The notes under the pieces: model-generated
The model's database searches: none
Told to the model about the DNA's origin: nothing
What the model saw: the letters and a program-made list of their open reading frames with translations, nothing else
Translations under genes and position numbers: made by a program
Origin: Engraulis encrasicolus
Taxonomy: Eukaryota; Chordata; Actinopteri; Clupeiformes; Engraulidae
Length of the DNA stretch: 64,000 nucleotides
NCBI RefSeq assembly: GCF_034702125.1
Contig: NC_085878.1
Span: forward strand, 22,901,002 to 22,965,001
Direction of reading: 5' to 3'
Shown here: positions 1 through 16,265 of the stretch, in pieces
Numbering within the stretch: position 1 is the first letter of the stretch
How the letters are laid out: each line of letters begins with the position of its first letter

Positions 1-238
1 CTTCCTGTCCTCTTTTCTCACTCCTCTCTCCGCATCACTCATTCCTTTCTCATCTCCATGGTCTTTCTTTCCAGTGAACCAACTTCTCACTCTATCTTCC
101 TTCTCTCCGACTGTCTACTCCTCATCTTCTCTCCTATCTCTCCTCTCTTGCTCCTTCCTCTTTTCATCTTCACTATCCTGTATCCTCTCTCCTCTCTTCT
201 TCCTCTCCTTTGCCTCTCTCTCCTTTCCCGCTTCTTTC

Positions 239-450
239 TCCTCTCTCCTCTCCTCTCCTCTCCTCTCCCCTTCTCTCTCATCTCATCTCATCTCATCTCA
301 TCTCATCTCATCTCATCTCATCTCATCTCATCTCATCTCATCTCATCTCATCTCATCTCATCTCATCTCATCTCATCTCCTCTCCTCTCCTCTCCTCTCC
401 TCTCCTCTCCTCTCCTCTCCTCTCCTCTCCTCTCCTCTCCTCTCCTCTCT
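239..450. repeat. Pentanucleotide arrays (CTCCT)n-(TCTCA)21-(CTCCT)n
   Basis: A short (CTCCT)n run is followed by about 21 copies of TCTCA (about 275-378) and then about 14 copies of CTCCT (to about 450). The whole 1-475 region is almost pure pyrimidine on the + strand. Confidence 0.95.
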
Positions 451-998
<548 letters not shown>

Positions 999-2125
999 CA
1001 GGGATGGAAATAAGCACCTGTCCACCTGCCAATGATGGGTCAATATGGCCTTTGGCAGGTGAAATACAGTACAGGCCGAAAGTGTGGACTCACCTTCTCA
1101 TCTCTTTATTTTTGTGGCTTTTTACAGAACTTAGTACATTTTCAGGGAGGGCATCAAAACTGTGAATGAACATATGTATAATTATGTGCCTAACAAAAAA
1201 AATAAAATATAAAAAAATGTAAAACAATTATTAAAAAAATATCAAAAAATGCCTAACAGTGATATCAATTCAGCAAAACTGAGGGGCCAATACAAGAGAG
1301 ATTTTCTTGATTTGATAATGTGTCACTTGGTCAGCATAGCTCGTTATCTAGGTGAAACAATGATACAAAAAATAAAAGTAAAAGTGAAAAACCCTGCCAC
1401 AGATTCCCTCCAACAAAGGTTTGACCTCTCCAAGTAACTGGCTATGACTCAATATCAGTTCGAGAAAATGTCTAAAAGTTAGTTCTACAATTCTAGTGAA
1501 TTATTGGAGGACTTTAATGTTCAATAAGGATTGACATGACTGACTGGGCATTTTTGTTCGAAAATAGACAAAAATAAGCTTATTGAAATGTGTAGGGCCA
1601 TCAGTTGTGCCGTGTTGATGTCAGGTGGATAGACAGCTGACATTGTTGTTGGACAACAGCTAGAATGACATTTTTTGGTAAGCATGTAATTCTCCATATG
1701 TTCAAGCACAGTTTTGATGCCCTGCATGAAAATACACAATGAAAATCCACGAAAGTAAAGAGAATGTATAACTGAGAAGTTGAGTCCACACTTTTGGCCT
1801 GTACTGTATGTCAACCCACCAGTTACCTTGACAGGTGAAATTTTTCTACATGGATCTGGGTTAATGCTGAAGTATACGCAGCAGCCAACATCAGAGGTTT
1901 AAGCAAATTGGTAATGAAAATAGTTATTGGCATCTTGGCATTTCACATTTATGACCTGTGAAACAAAAGTATTGATCAGAAAATGATCTTACTTGGCATT
2001 ACAATGTTTGGAACAGTTGAATATGAACTGGTAAAACTGGTGACTGGTAAAAATTGTGAGTGACTGGTAGATTTTAGAATCTACCTGCCACAGTGACTGG
2101 TGGATAAAAAAAAGTTCCACCCCTG
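999..2125. mobile_element. Non-autonomous hAT element, interrupted by a Tc1-like element
   Basis: The left end is CAGGGATGGAA and the right end is TTCCACCCCTG, whose reverse complement is CAGGGGTGGAA. The flanking 8-mers are GCGCGCGC and GCGCGTGT (6 of 8 match), as expected for an 8-bp hAT target duplication in a variable repeat. ACTGGT motifs cluster near the right end (about 2028-2103), like subterminal transposase-binding repeats. No transposase is seen. Confidence 0.75.
1065..1808. mobile_element. Internally deleted Tc1-like element nested in the hAT
   Basis: The ends are TACAGTACAGGCCGAAAGTG and, reverse-complemented from the right, TACAGTACAGGCCAAAAGTG, with TA at both borders. The inverted repeats extend about 150 bp inward (both contain GGGCATCAAAACTGTG). 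The interior near 1600-1660 resembles the non-coding leader of a common fish Tc1-like family. The transposase gene is missing, so it was non-autonomous. Confidence 0.85.
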
Positions 2126-3387
2126 GCGCGTGTGTGTGTGTGCACATGTGTGTCAGTGTGTGTGTGTGTTTTGTGTTCATGAGAGTAAGTGTATGTAGGC
2201 ATTGTGTGTATGTGTGTCCATGTTTTGGTGTAGATAATGAATATCAGAGCTGTGTCTGTGTCTGTGTTTCTGTGAGAGGCCTGTTCGTAGGCAAGGGCAG
2301 AAAATCGATATGATTTAAAAATTGAGTTGGCTCATGAAATTCGCCCAGAAATTCCCAGTAATTCAGGTTTTAAGGTTATTATACAGTAAATCCCCCTATT
2401 ATATACATTGCATGTGCACAGGGTGTACATTTTACATTCACCCAGACATCCTATAGCAGTATTTTATTTTGTTTTGACAGTCACTGCACTTTAAATTTGG
2501 CCGCTAGACCATCAGAGTTTGCATAGCTCATGTATTCCGAATTCTTCTGCTGAAAGTATTTGCTTGGGCAAAGCACAATTCCACTGCCATACACATTCTG
2601 GCTGTGGGCTTTGGACAATGACTCGACTCGCCAGCAATGTGCATTTGTTATTATGTGTTAGCCAATGAACCTATATGATGCTGGAAACTTTGCAACTTGG
2701 AGGCTAGGAGTTTCACAAGCATGCCCAGAGTTTCTGAATTGTGCATGCGAATGTGTGTGAACGAGAGAGAGAGATAAGACCTCGAAGAAAAGTGGAAAAG
2801 GAGAGAGAGAAATAGAGGCTTCCCATCACCAACCCAAAGTCACTTACTAGCCTTGAACAAATAGGGGCCACCTGCAGTCGAAAAAAGATAATGTGGATAG
2901 CCACAATTTTGATCAGCATTAACCAATACATATTTTTCCTTAACATTAATGCTCGCTAATGTTTTGTAGTTGAAGAAATATCGCCTAGTGTAGTCGTCCT
3001 TAGTATTGAGTAGGGGTCACATCTCTGCAATAATTGCGGCCTTTATAAAGAAGTATCAACTGTGTTCCTATTTCTGAACTGTAGTTCCACGCATTGGGGA
3101 GTTTCCAACAAATGTTTGGGTGACATGAAGCGGATGTGTGCAGTTGCCCAATAAAACTTAATCAAAGCAAAGGTCAGGGAAAATGCATGTGGCTTTAATA
3201 CTGAAACAGAATACTGAAACAAAAACAAAAAAATGATAAGTGAATCTTGAATCGAGTTTTTTGTGAAAAAATCACCTCTTTTCAAGTGAAATTGCATAGC
3301 CCTACCTAAACCTAGTCCTATACTACACCAGTAAATTCAACATCATATACAGATCAAGCAATGTGTGTGTGCGCATGCATGAATGTG
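2126..3387. other. Imperfect GT run, then intronic sequence with nothing recognised
   Basis: GT-rich sequence to about 2270 is the continuation of the split microsatellite. The remainder is AT-rich, without an identifiable gene or element. Confidence 0.5.
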
Positions 3388-4667
3388 CAGGGGCGCCGCC
3401 AGGAATTTTGGGCCCTATGAAAGATTATAATTTTGGGCCTGTAAAAAGCACCGCTCTCCTGCGCAAACATGATACTTCAATGGATGATGGATGGCAGCAT
3501 CCCCAACGTAGGCTACAGGTTGTTTGTCAAATATGCGTTAATTTCCCGCACATTAGTTTCAACTGATGCTGTCGGTTGCTTTCACATTTGCCTACCACTC
3601 TGTGGTTAAGATTTCACTTAATCCCCACGAGGCTCATAGTTTATCACGGACGTTCATCCACTTTTTCCGTTTGTGCGTGGTGACAATAAAGGTGGAGTTT
3701 TTAAATAGGCCTAGGAAATCTGCTAACGTGCTCTCTTGGAGGCTAATCCAAGGACTCTTACCATTTGATAGCGTTTGAAAACGCAATGTCATTGAGTGAG
3801 CATATTTCTTTCTTGAAGAAAATTTGAGTGACCAGTTGCCTGCCTCTTCTGGCCCTCTCCTCTTTTTCCCGTCTATCCTTAAAGGGACACTGTGCAGGAA
3901 ATGGTCAAAAAAGGTACTGCAACTATGCTGCTTATTGAAATTGGACTGCCTATTGCCAAATTTGATATTTACATGAAAGTTTACTAAGTATTAAACAAAT
4001 ATTTTCTAGTATGGTCCAAGTACAGTAATTTTTGCAGCTAAAAATTGCTATTTTTGGAAATTCAAAATGGCGGAGCATGGAGAAGATCCCCCTTTTCATG
4101 TATGAAAAGTGCAATTTTTCCAGTCATAATGAATACTTAGAATTTGATGCTGGTGGTAAGTATTCATGAAAAAGGTAACATTAGTGAATGGACAGCATGG
4201 ATTCTGGAAATAAACAACTGAAAATCTCACACAGTGTCCCTTTAAGTTTTTGCCAACCTGCCTTCACTGTCACCACCAACTCACCATAGATTGTATATTG
4301 CTAACATTCTATGGGTTAGCCCACGCCTAAGACCTCAGTCGCTCTGTACACCTGCTGCCAGCATTTTTCGGATGCTGTCCGATTCAACGCCTCGCGCGCC
4401 AGATTGGACCGCACCATTTCGCAAGAGCTCAGGGGGGAGGGTAAATGACAATATAATAAAGAACTGACAAAGACGTTATGGGAATCGACAGTTGTGTGTT
4501 TAATAAGCTTATTTCCAATTACTATTTCTTTGTAATTATACATTTCTAAAAAAAAACAAGAATATATTATTGATATTTTATTATCCCATCCGCGGGCCGA
4601 GGGCCGTGCTGCGTTGGGCTGGGCCGTTAGAATCAGTACCACCTTTCCCCCCCTAGCGGCGCCCCTG
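3388..4667. mobile_element. Non-autonomous hAT element carrying a nested TTAA MITE
   Basis: The left end is CAGGGGCGCCGCCAGG; the right end reverse-complemented is CAGGGGCGCCGCTAGG. A perfect 8-bp target duplication TGAATGTG flanks it (3380-3387 and 4668-4675), diagnostic of hAT. The 1280-bp length includes a 367-bp MITE. Short open frames inside show no transposase motifs. Both flanks are GT-rich. Confidence 0.88.
3879..4245 (+). mobile_element. TTAA-flanked MITE, family A copy 1
   Basis: The terminal repeats are TTAAAGGGACACTGTG and CACAGTGTCCCTTTAA, with TTAA at both outer edges. The core includes AATTCAAAATGGCGGA. It matches the copies at 28.3 and 47.2 kb over nearly its full length. TTAA duplication plus a TTAAAGGRR-like end points to the Kolobok/T2 type, known from Xenopus and fish; piggyBac also duplicates TTAA. 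Confidence 0.85.
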
Positions 4668-4683
4668 TGAATGTGTGTCTATG

Positions 4684-4897
<214 letters not shown>

Positions 4898-4998
4898 GGG
4901 GAAGCACAGCAGAGGTTTGTTGGGGTTTCATGCAAATAAGAGTCGCAGGTCATGGACTGTGTCATAACAGGGAACAAAAAGGCTTTTGCTCATACTGG

Positions 4999-5250
4999 GA
5001 CACACACACACACACACGCACATGTACATGCACACAAGACTGTGCACACACACGAGCATACCAACAGAGTCACAAGTGTGTGCCAACACAGTATGCACAC
5101 ATATATTCATGCATATGCATGCAAACTCACACACATTTGCACACGCCCTGTGTTTGTACATACACACACATAGACACATAGACACACATACGTACATACA
5201 CACACACGCACACATGCACACGCACACACACACACATGCATACAAGACTG
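4999..5250. repeat. Imperfect CA-rich tract
   Basis: CA units mixed with CATGCA and GCACA motifs. It is complementary in composition to the GT run 100 bp upstream. Confidence 0.8.
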
Positions 5251-5387
5251 TGCATTCATACATATAGAGACTTTTCATATTCCTTATCATCCGTTACATC
5301 AGATTCAAAGCTCATGCTCCCCCAGACTTCATCACCCACCTGTCTGAAGCGATGATCCTCATGTGTTTCATAGTTTTCTGTTCATAT

Positions 5388-5698
5388 TTGGGCTGTAACA
5401 ATACACCCAAGTCAATTTTTTTGATCTACGGTTTGATACACCCCAAGATTTTTTAAAATATATCTCTTTGATAATCCTTTATGGCTAAAATAGGTTAAAA
5501 GACACTATTATTTTGTCTAAGTTTAAAAATAATAATGATATTGATTGGAAGCACCATCACATCATATCATGTGGTTGTTTTCTGTACAGAAATGAACTTT
5601 GAAAGGACGTATCACGATACTGCCTTCTAGCATCACGATATAGGATTGTGACTGTGTACTAGGGTTTTTCAATTCAATGCAATATTGTTACAACCCTA
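5388..5698. mobile_element. hAT-type MITE (311 bp)
   Basis: The left end is TTGGGCTGTAACAATAC; the right end reverse-complemented is TAGGGTTGTAACAATATTG. The flanking 8-mers are GTTCATAT (5380-5387) and GTTCATAC (5699-5706), 7 of 8 matching. There is no coding content. Confidence 0.75.
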
Positions 5699-5973
5699 GT
5701 TCATACAGTACATGGCCTAAATATTTTTTTTCCAGTTTTTACTGTTCAAAAGACAAACAAAACCCATTTGGGCATGAAAAGGTCAAATATCAGATGTGTC
5801 AACAGAGGACCTGTGACTGTTTGACTGTCGAACTGATATCACTCATGTATTTACCGGTATGTTTCTTCCCTATTTGTTTGTGCGTCTGTGTGTCAGTGTG
5901 GGTACGAACATCATGTGATGGATTGTAATTGTGTATCTCTCTCTCTCTCCCTCTCTTTGTGTGTGTATGTCAG

Positions 5974-6093
5974 ACGGAAGGTGACCAGTCTCAGACGGCT
6001 TACTTCCTGCCTGAGTTTGCCCTCTCGCCGCAGGGAAGCTTCCTGGAGGACACGACTGGAGAGCAGCTACTAACCTACCGCTCTGATGACCAG
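5974..6093 (+). CDS. adamtsl3: adamtsl3 exon, N-terminal mature segment (40 codons)
   Basis: The exon reads T-E-G-D-Q-S-Q-T-A-Y and then FLPEFALSPQGSFLEDTTGE, ending LLTYRSDDQ. From memory, human ADAMTSL3 has nearly the same stretch right after its signal peptide, whereas ADAMTSL1 lacks it, which fixes the paralogue. ADAMTSL3 is a secreted glycoprotein of the extracellular matrix, related to ADAMTS proteases but without a catalytic domain. This segment precedes the first thrombospondin repeat. The exon is bounded by AG (5972-5973) after a pyrimidine tract and by GT (6094-6095, CAG/GTACAC). The reading frame is open throughout and ends on a complete codon, so the 3' junction is phase 0 and fits the next exon. 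The 5' phase is presumed to be 0. Two further in-frame AGs at 5987-5988 and 5993-5994 could shorten the exon to 35 or 33 codons. The gene is partial here. Confidence 0.88.
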
Positions 6094-7328
6094 GTACACA
6101 CACGCACACACACACGAACAGAGAAATGGAAATTTTTTGAGACGTGTGTGAGAAAGGTGGAGTGCAAGAACCTCTGTACAAACAAGCATCCAACATACAG
6201 TAACACCCACACCCTTTGATGCATCCCACAGTCCTCCACCCAGACACATCCACAAACACGCACACATGCACACACCCACACTTGTGCACGCGTACAAACG
6301 CACACATACACACACACTTGGGGGAAGCTCTGCTGGGATGGGATAGATGGTAGTTTTGCCTGTTTGAGTGGCCAAGTGGAGCAGCACCTCTGTGCAAACA
6401 AACACACAGAGCAGAGCAGAGCAGAGCAGGCCGGGCTCCTGGGGAAGGCTGTGACTGTTTTGACGTGATCTTGGCTGTGCCGTCCCTTGTGAAAGGCTTT
6501 TGTTCGATAGCCGGCGACGTGACGGAGCTGCTGACAGGCCAGAGCAGGATCAGATGGGCACTTTGGGAGAAAATGGTGAGAGCTCTCCCACTCTCCCACA
6601 CTCTTTCCTTTTACCTGTCCCTCCTTCTCTCTTCTTCTCTCTTCATCTCCCTCTCCTCAACTTTCCCTCTCCTCTCTTCCTCTACTCTTCTCTCTACCTC
6701 TGTGTCTTTCTCCCTCTTTCTCTCTCCCTCTGTCCCTCTCTGTCTCATCTTCTCTCTTTTCTTCTTCTTTTCCCTCTCTTGCTTTTTCGATCTGTATGTT
6801 TCTCTCCCCCTTTCTCATCCTCCCTCTGTCTCTTTCTCTCTCCTCTCCATCTCCTCCATCAAAGCTGTTTGTTGACTCATGGCCTTGAGCAGTGCCGGGG
6901 TGTTGGATATCAAAGGTGCTCCCTCAGACGCCTGCCTGCCTGCCTCGCTTGGTGGAAAATTGAGTTTGCTCGCGGCTTATATCGATCTGCACGCGGCCAC
7001 TTTTTTCGTCGGTGGCTTTTATTTGCATGGTGGTTACAGAGTAGGTTTCCAGTGCAGAACGGTGATCTGTTCTTCTTTTTAGTCCTTCCCTTGGACCAGG
7101 CCCTCTTTGACAGCACTTTGGGGATAATGAACAATAGTGTCATTGTGTGTGATCAGGGAGGGAGGGAGGAAGGGAGGGAGGAAGGGAGGGAGAGAGAGAG
7201 AAAGAGGAGGATGTTGACTGCTCTGCTTTTTCCTGCACAGTCCATTTTCTCCATTCTCTCTTTCTTTATGTCATTCTTTCTCTCTATCTCTCCATATCTC
7301 TATCTCTATCCCTCTGGCCCTCTCTTCT

Positions 7329-7330
<2 letters not shown>
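6094..7330. other. Intron 3' of exon 5974-6093: CA-rich, then pyrimidine- and purine-rich tracts
   Basis: CA-rich sequence at 6094-6320 begins inside the donor site. A pyrimidine-rich stretch lies at 6595-6860 and a GGGAGGAA-type purine tract at 7156-7208. Long open frames here arise from this biased composition. Confidence 0.6.

Positions 7331-7399
<69 letters not shown>
7331..7399. repeat. (CT)n microsatellite
   Basis: An uninterrupted CT run of about 34 units. Confidence 0.95.
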
Positions 7400-7403
<4 letters not shown>

Positions 7404-7568
7404 GACCAGGCTGGGCTGATTTATATAGCTCTCTCCAAGAGAATGCTGTGTAACAGAAACAGAAAGTGTGTGTGTGAGTATGTGTGTGTATGTGGGTGCG
7501 TATGTGTGTGTGTGTACGAGACCAAGACCCCAGTGAGCGAGTAAGCACAACCACTCACCCAACTTCAC

Positions 7569-7601
7569 ATACGCACACGCACGCATGCACGCACGCACAC
7601 A

Positions 7602-7653
<52 letters not shown>

Positions 7654-7700
7654 CACACACATTCAAACACACACACACATACACACATACACACACACAC
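7569..7700. repeat. (ACGC)n then CA-rich microsatellite
   Basis: ACGC tetranucleotides to about 7653, followed by CA repeats with interruptions. Confidence 0.95.
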
Positions 7701-8414
7701 CGACTTGCAGCGATTGGGTGAGTGAGTGTATTGCATAGAGTGGATGTGGAGTGTGAGTGCTCATTTGGTTTCAGCTATTAAATGAAACACAGATGACACG
7801 TTGGGCCCCACAAACGCACACACATCTTAACCAGATCAGCCTGTCTGTCCCCCGTTGATTTGTGGTGATGAGGTGTGAGGCTGAAGCTTAATTAAATTTC
7901 TGCCATTGAGTAATCTCCCCCGCGTTGAAATATGTCTCACAAGAGTTTTGGGTGTGATCTGTTTTCCTTTTGCAGGACGTCTTTGCTTGTAAGAAATCTT
8001 ATATTATTTGGGGTTATTCCTGCACCTTAACTCCAAAGATATCAGATGGCTCTTGACGAGCATGCATATGACTCTTAATTTTGTCTGTGAAATTTAAACT
8101 ATGTTGCAATAGGCTCTAACATACATACTAAACCAGAGAAAATGGCACAGTGATGTAAGTGGATATAAATGGATTTGGACAGAGATTGTGAGCTTTACTA
8201 GTGAAGGAAGAAAATTGGAATGAACATTTCCTTGCAGAATCTCATTTTTTTGTGACATAACCTCTTGGCAGTGATGGAAACTTGTGAAATATAAAACTTT
8301 TTGTCTCTACAGAGTAGCAGTGCAACGGTGGAAGAGACGCGTAATATAAGCACAGCTAACGGTGCTAGCATGGCCCTCTTGATTTGCTTATGAATGATCC
8401 TGAGAAGAGCCTCC
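7701..8414. other. Intronic sequence, nothing recognised
   Basis: AT-rich unique-looking sequence without gene or element signatures. Confidence 0.5.
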
Positions 8415-8535
8415 GGTCCTCTGGTGTATTGGTATCTACAGAAAAGTTACAGAGGTTCAAATGCAGGTTACTCGCCAGTGATATCTATGGTTGAAGTGCC
8501 CTTGAGGAAGGCATATCGCCACACATTGCCATTAC

Positions 8536-9030
8536 ATTACATTACATTGCATTTGGCAGACGCTTTATAACCAAAGCGACTTTCAAAAGAGGACATAATC
8601 AAGCCAACATCACAAGCAAATACAAAGTGCACAGGAGATATACAGAACAACAAGTGCAGTTGCAAAGAGGGGTTAGTTTTTTTAAAGTTTTTTTTTATAA
8701 AGAGTAAATAACGAGTACACACACACACAAACTAAACTAAACTAAACATCATGTCAAGAGTCTGCCCTGGGGCAAGGCCAGCTCAAGCATTAGTCTAGTA
8801 GATTCTCTCGAAAGAGGAAGGTCTTTAGTTGTTTCTTGAAGACTGCAAGAGATGTGCTTAGTCTTGCTGCCTCTGGGAGACCGTTCCACCACTTGGGTAC
8901 CACAACGGAGAACAATCTTGACTGGGAGTACCTAGAGCGACTGGATGGCAGAGCCAGACGGCTTGTGCTGGATGAGCGCAGTTCTCTTCTAGTAACATAA
9001 GGCGTTAGTAGGTCCTTCAGATAAACTGGG
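8536..9030 (-). mobile_element. 5'-truncated L2-like LINE with 73-bp flanking duplication
   Basis: On the minus strand this is the end of a LINE ORF2, a 3' UTR, the conserved tail AAAGTCGCTTTGGTTATAAA and a (TAATG)n terminus. It is flanked by 73-bp direct repeats (8463-8535 and 9031-9103; 2 mismatches). The last 130 bp are nearly identical to 26127-26260. Confidence 0.82.
8790..9029 (-). pseudogene. C-terminal fragment of LINE ORF2 (reverse transcriptase protein)
   Basis: An 80-codon open stretch without a start runs to the TAA at 8790-8792. It reads PVYLKDLLTPYVTRRELRSS, then FSVVVPKWWNGLPEAARL and VFKKQLKTFLFRENLLD. This is the characteristic C-terminus of L2/CR1-group LINE proteins (pattern: FS..APxxWNxLP ... 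FKxxLKTxLF). The reverse transcriptase catalytic core and endonuclease are absent through 5' truncation, so it cannot be functional. No frameshift is seen in what remains, which suggests a moderately young insertion. Confidence 0.8.
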
Positions 9031-9190
9031 GCAGGTTACTCGCCAATGATATCTATGGTTGAAGTGCCCTTGAGGAAGGCATATAGCCACACATTGCCAT
9101 TACTGTAAATAATACCTTGTACCTAAATGCAAACTGTATATTTGCTTTGCATAAAACATTAGCTGCATGTCGGTGTAATGTATTGGAATG

Positions 9191-10160
<970 letters not shown>

Positions 10161-10184
10161 AGAGAGAGACACAGTCATGTTTCA

Positions 10185-13069
<2,885 letters not shown>

Positions 13070-13443
13070 CACAGCTGGGGACTGTACTATACGAAGCAGG
13101 TTACTGGTTACTTTGAGATTAACTTGCTGTGTAACCTCTCAAGTATTTTGTGCATCTAATGACAAAAGATAAGATTTTAAACTGTTGGGATGAAGGCTGA
13201 GCATCTTTACAGAATCAGAATTTAAACAAATAGTCTAGTTTTATACAGTGATGTTTCATTTCATAACCTTTCTCTGATTGGCGACGCTCGCTCTGAAACG
13301 AGAGCGTGCAGGAACTCCGGGGTAGACAAATCAACAAGCGTAGGTAACCAAAGTCAAGGTTACCAGTTTCTTCAACCCTAGTTTACCAAGTTAACCCTGA
13401 CTTATTCTGGATAGGTTGAGCTCCGTTCATAATTCAGGCCCCT
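13070..13443. mobile_element. Possible degenerate Harbinger-type MITE
   Basis: The left edge GGGGACTGTACTATACGAAG resembles the reverse complement of the right edge (GGGGCCTGAATTATGAACGG). Internal GGTTAACC-like motifs fit a common fish family I recall. The ends are too diverged for certainty. Confidence 0.35.
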
Positions 13444-13642
13444 GATCACATAGCCTAGTTGTCCTAGACTTAGGCTTTAATCACAAATAAGATGGGCACT
13501 GAAAACACATGGATATAATATAAATGTGTTTGTTGTTATTGCTCTCTTCTCCACATGTGGTTTATTGCCCTTGTATGTTTCGGGTCTAATCAAATTCAGA
13601 ACATTTTGTTTTTAGTGTCTGCTCCTTTCAGCTGACCTGATG

Positions 13643-13775
<133 letters not shown>

Positions 13776-14048
13776 GCTGTGGTAATAGATAAAACATATT
13801 TTTCCTCTGGCAGTGCCCTGGGAGTGGCATACAGGGCCAAAATATGCTCGAGCATAAACCAGCACTCGCCACGCCAGTACACAGCCGTCACCCACCTAAT
13901 GTGTTTTCATGTGGTTGAGGGGGTGGTAGCGGGTGGCAGGAGGGTACCTGTTTGGGTAGCGAAAGGAAACCAGCCACCAACCAAAAAGGCTGGCATTGGA
14001 GAACACTCACACACCACAGTGTTTTCCAAACTAAATGAGCCCACTTAA

Positions 14049-14096
14049 AAACACACACACACACACACACGCACGCACGCACACACACACACACAC
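14049..14096. repeat. (AC)n/(GCAC)n microsatellite
   Basis: AC with a short GCAC core. Confidence 0.9.
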
Positions 14097-15462
14097 CCAA
14101 TAATGGCCAAACACAAAGACTGACAGTCCACTGCCAGTCTGCTCTTTAATGGATGGGCTGAGACTGAAATAATTAATTTTGGTTGAAGGGAAACTTGTGG
14201 TTGGCGGCTAATGGCTAATGGTTTTTTTTGGGTGCTTATTTTTTAGGTGACATGGGCCTCAAGTCTTAAATTCATAGCAGCCACAGTGCGGTTTGTGGCA
14301 TGTCTGCTGTGGGCGGCTATTTATAAAAGCAAAAAAAAGGGGGATAGAGGCGGCATGCACAGATCCCTGTTTGTGTAATCAACGTTTAAATCACCTCAAA
14401 CTTGCGAATCAGAGACTTGTCATACAATCACCATTATGTGCCCAAAAGAGTTTAAATTAAATTAAATTCTGCCTCCTTCACACGGGTGGTCCATATCCTG
14501 CCTAATCAGAGGACTGAAATTCTAGATTGTTCCATGAAAGACGAAGAAAGAAAAATCAATGGACATCTTATTCCTGTCAGGGCTCTGTTTTTTCAAACTT
14601 CTTCCCTTTTATCCAAACTTGAGGCTTGGTGGTGATATTTAATCATTTAGTTGAGGGATAACAATAGTAAATCTAAAGAGAGGAATGATACAGACAGCAT
14701 AGATAACGCCATATCAATGACTGGTACTCAGTATATACTAAATAAATATACACTGCATCCACCTTATTCCTGGTGTCACTGCTGGGGCAACAGAAAAAGG
14801 GATGCAATTTCCGTTTTTTTCTGCTGTCTTTTTTTAAACAAGTTGACCCATTTGTAGCTGCACAAATAACTAAACCAAACTGCGTTTATGAGTCAAATGT
14901 TATCCAAGGCCACTTTTTCCTTATCGTAATCGCAATCCATAAGTATAGACGGCAGACCTTTTTCAAATATGATGGCCCTTGCTCCACGTATTTACAATGT
15001 ATAGTAATGATTAACTGTTTTAAAAATGCTTGGCAAATAACACAGAATCATAATGAGGCATAATTAAGCAGAAGTGTAAACCCTTTTAAAAATAAAATAA
15101 AAAATAGTGTGCAAAAGAGGAGTCGTCTTATATCCGGGCCAATACGTTACATGTGCATGTGTGTATGTGTGTGTGTGTATGCGCAGACCTGCATGTGTTT
15201 GTGTGTGTGTGCGTGTAGTACCTCCCAGTACTTCAGCTCGTCTGCCCTCATGTTGTCTTTGTGGCCTTCAGATGTGTAAGCAGCATGTGCTCTACACATG
15301 AGCTACGGTCTCTCTCTGTCTGCCTTCCGTATCCCAGAATTCCAAGCAGCCCTTTGCTCACACCACTTGACTCGTGAGTGCACCTACAGACAGCAGACTT
15401 AGCCAGAGGAAGCAGGATTTAATGACCCAGCTGCTTGAAGTGGCTTCTGAGGTCTGTAAGGA
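14097..15462. other. Intronic sequence, nothing recognised
   Basis: AT-rich. An AAATT tandem near 14450-14466 and a degenerate GT stretch near 15150-15215 are the only patterns. Confidence 0.5.
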
Positions 15463-15477
15463 GTCTCTCTCTCTCTA

Positions 15478-15520
<43 letters not shown>
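15463..15520. repeat. (CT)n microsatellite
   Basis: CT run with one TATAT interruption near 15477. Confidence 0.9.
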
Positions 15521-15522
<2 letters not shown>

Positions 15523-15760
15523 GTGTTAATTTAAGAAGCAAAGGTAAGGATAGGCGGCCTATCATATTACTCTATTTCTGTTTTACCAGCGTGGACAATA
15601 CAGATCCCAAGATAGTATCCCTATTTTTAAAGGATATTTTGTGTCTGTGGTTTTCCACCTTTTTTATGTTCTTTGTATTTATTTTTGCTAAGTTGACCAA
15701 GCTGGCTTCTCCATTTCACCTGGACCCCCGTTTCTTCTATTGTTTTTTTCTCTTTTTTCT

Positions 15761-15937
<177 letters not shown>

Positions 15938-16069
15938 TGGGCCAAACAGTTGGATAAAACTTCATTATGAGTCGAAAAAGGGGAAAAAAGCCTCACCTAC
16001 ACGCTTGTGTGTGTTTGTGCTTTTGTGTGTCTGTGTGTTGGCGTCTGTGTTTTAGTTTTTGTGTCTGGT

Positions 16070-16265
<196 letters not shown>

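Larger units (their letters stand above)
8415..9190 (+). mobile_element. Old tRNA-derived SINE split by a LINE insertion
   Basis: The head at 8419-8470 contains GGTTCAAATGC (polymerase III B-box type). The body reads GGTTGAAGTGCCCTTGAGGA. It continues after the insertion with TACCTTGTACCTAAATGC and a decayed tail (9128-9185) like GCTTTGGATAAAA...TAATG. The piece 8463-8535 is duplicated at 9031-9103. Confidence 0.6.

Noticed and set aside
1249..1437. 62-codon frame inside the Tc1-like element
   Set aside because: Does not resemble Tc1 transposase; probably chance within an internally deleted element.
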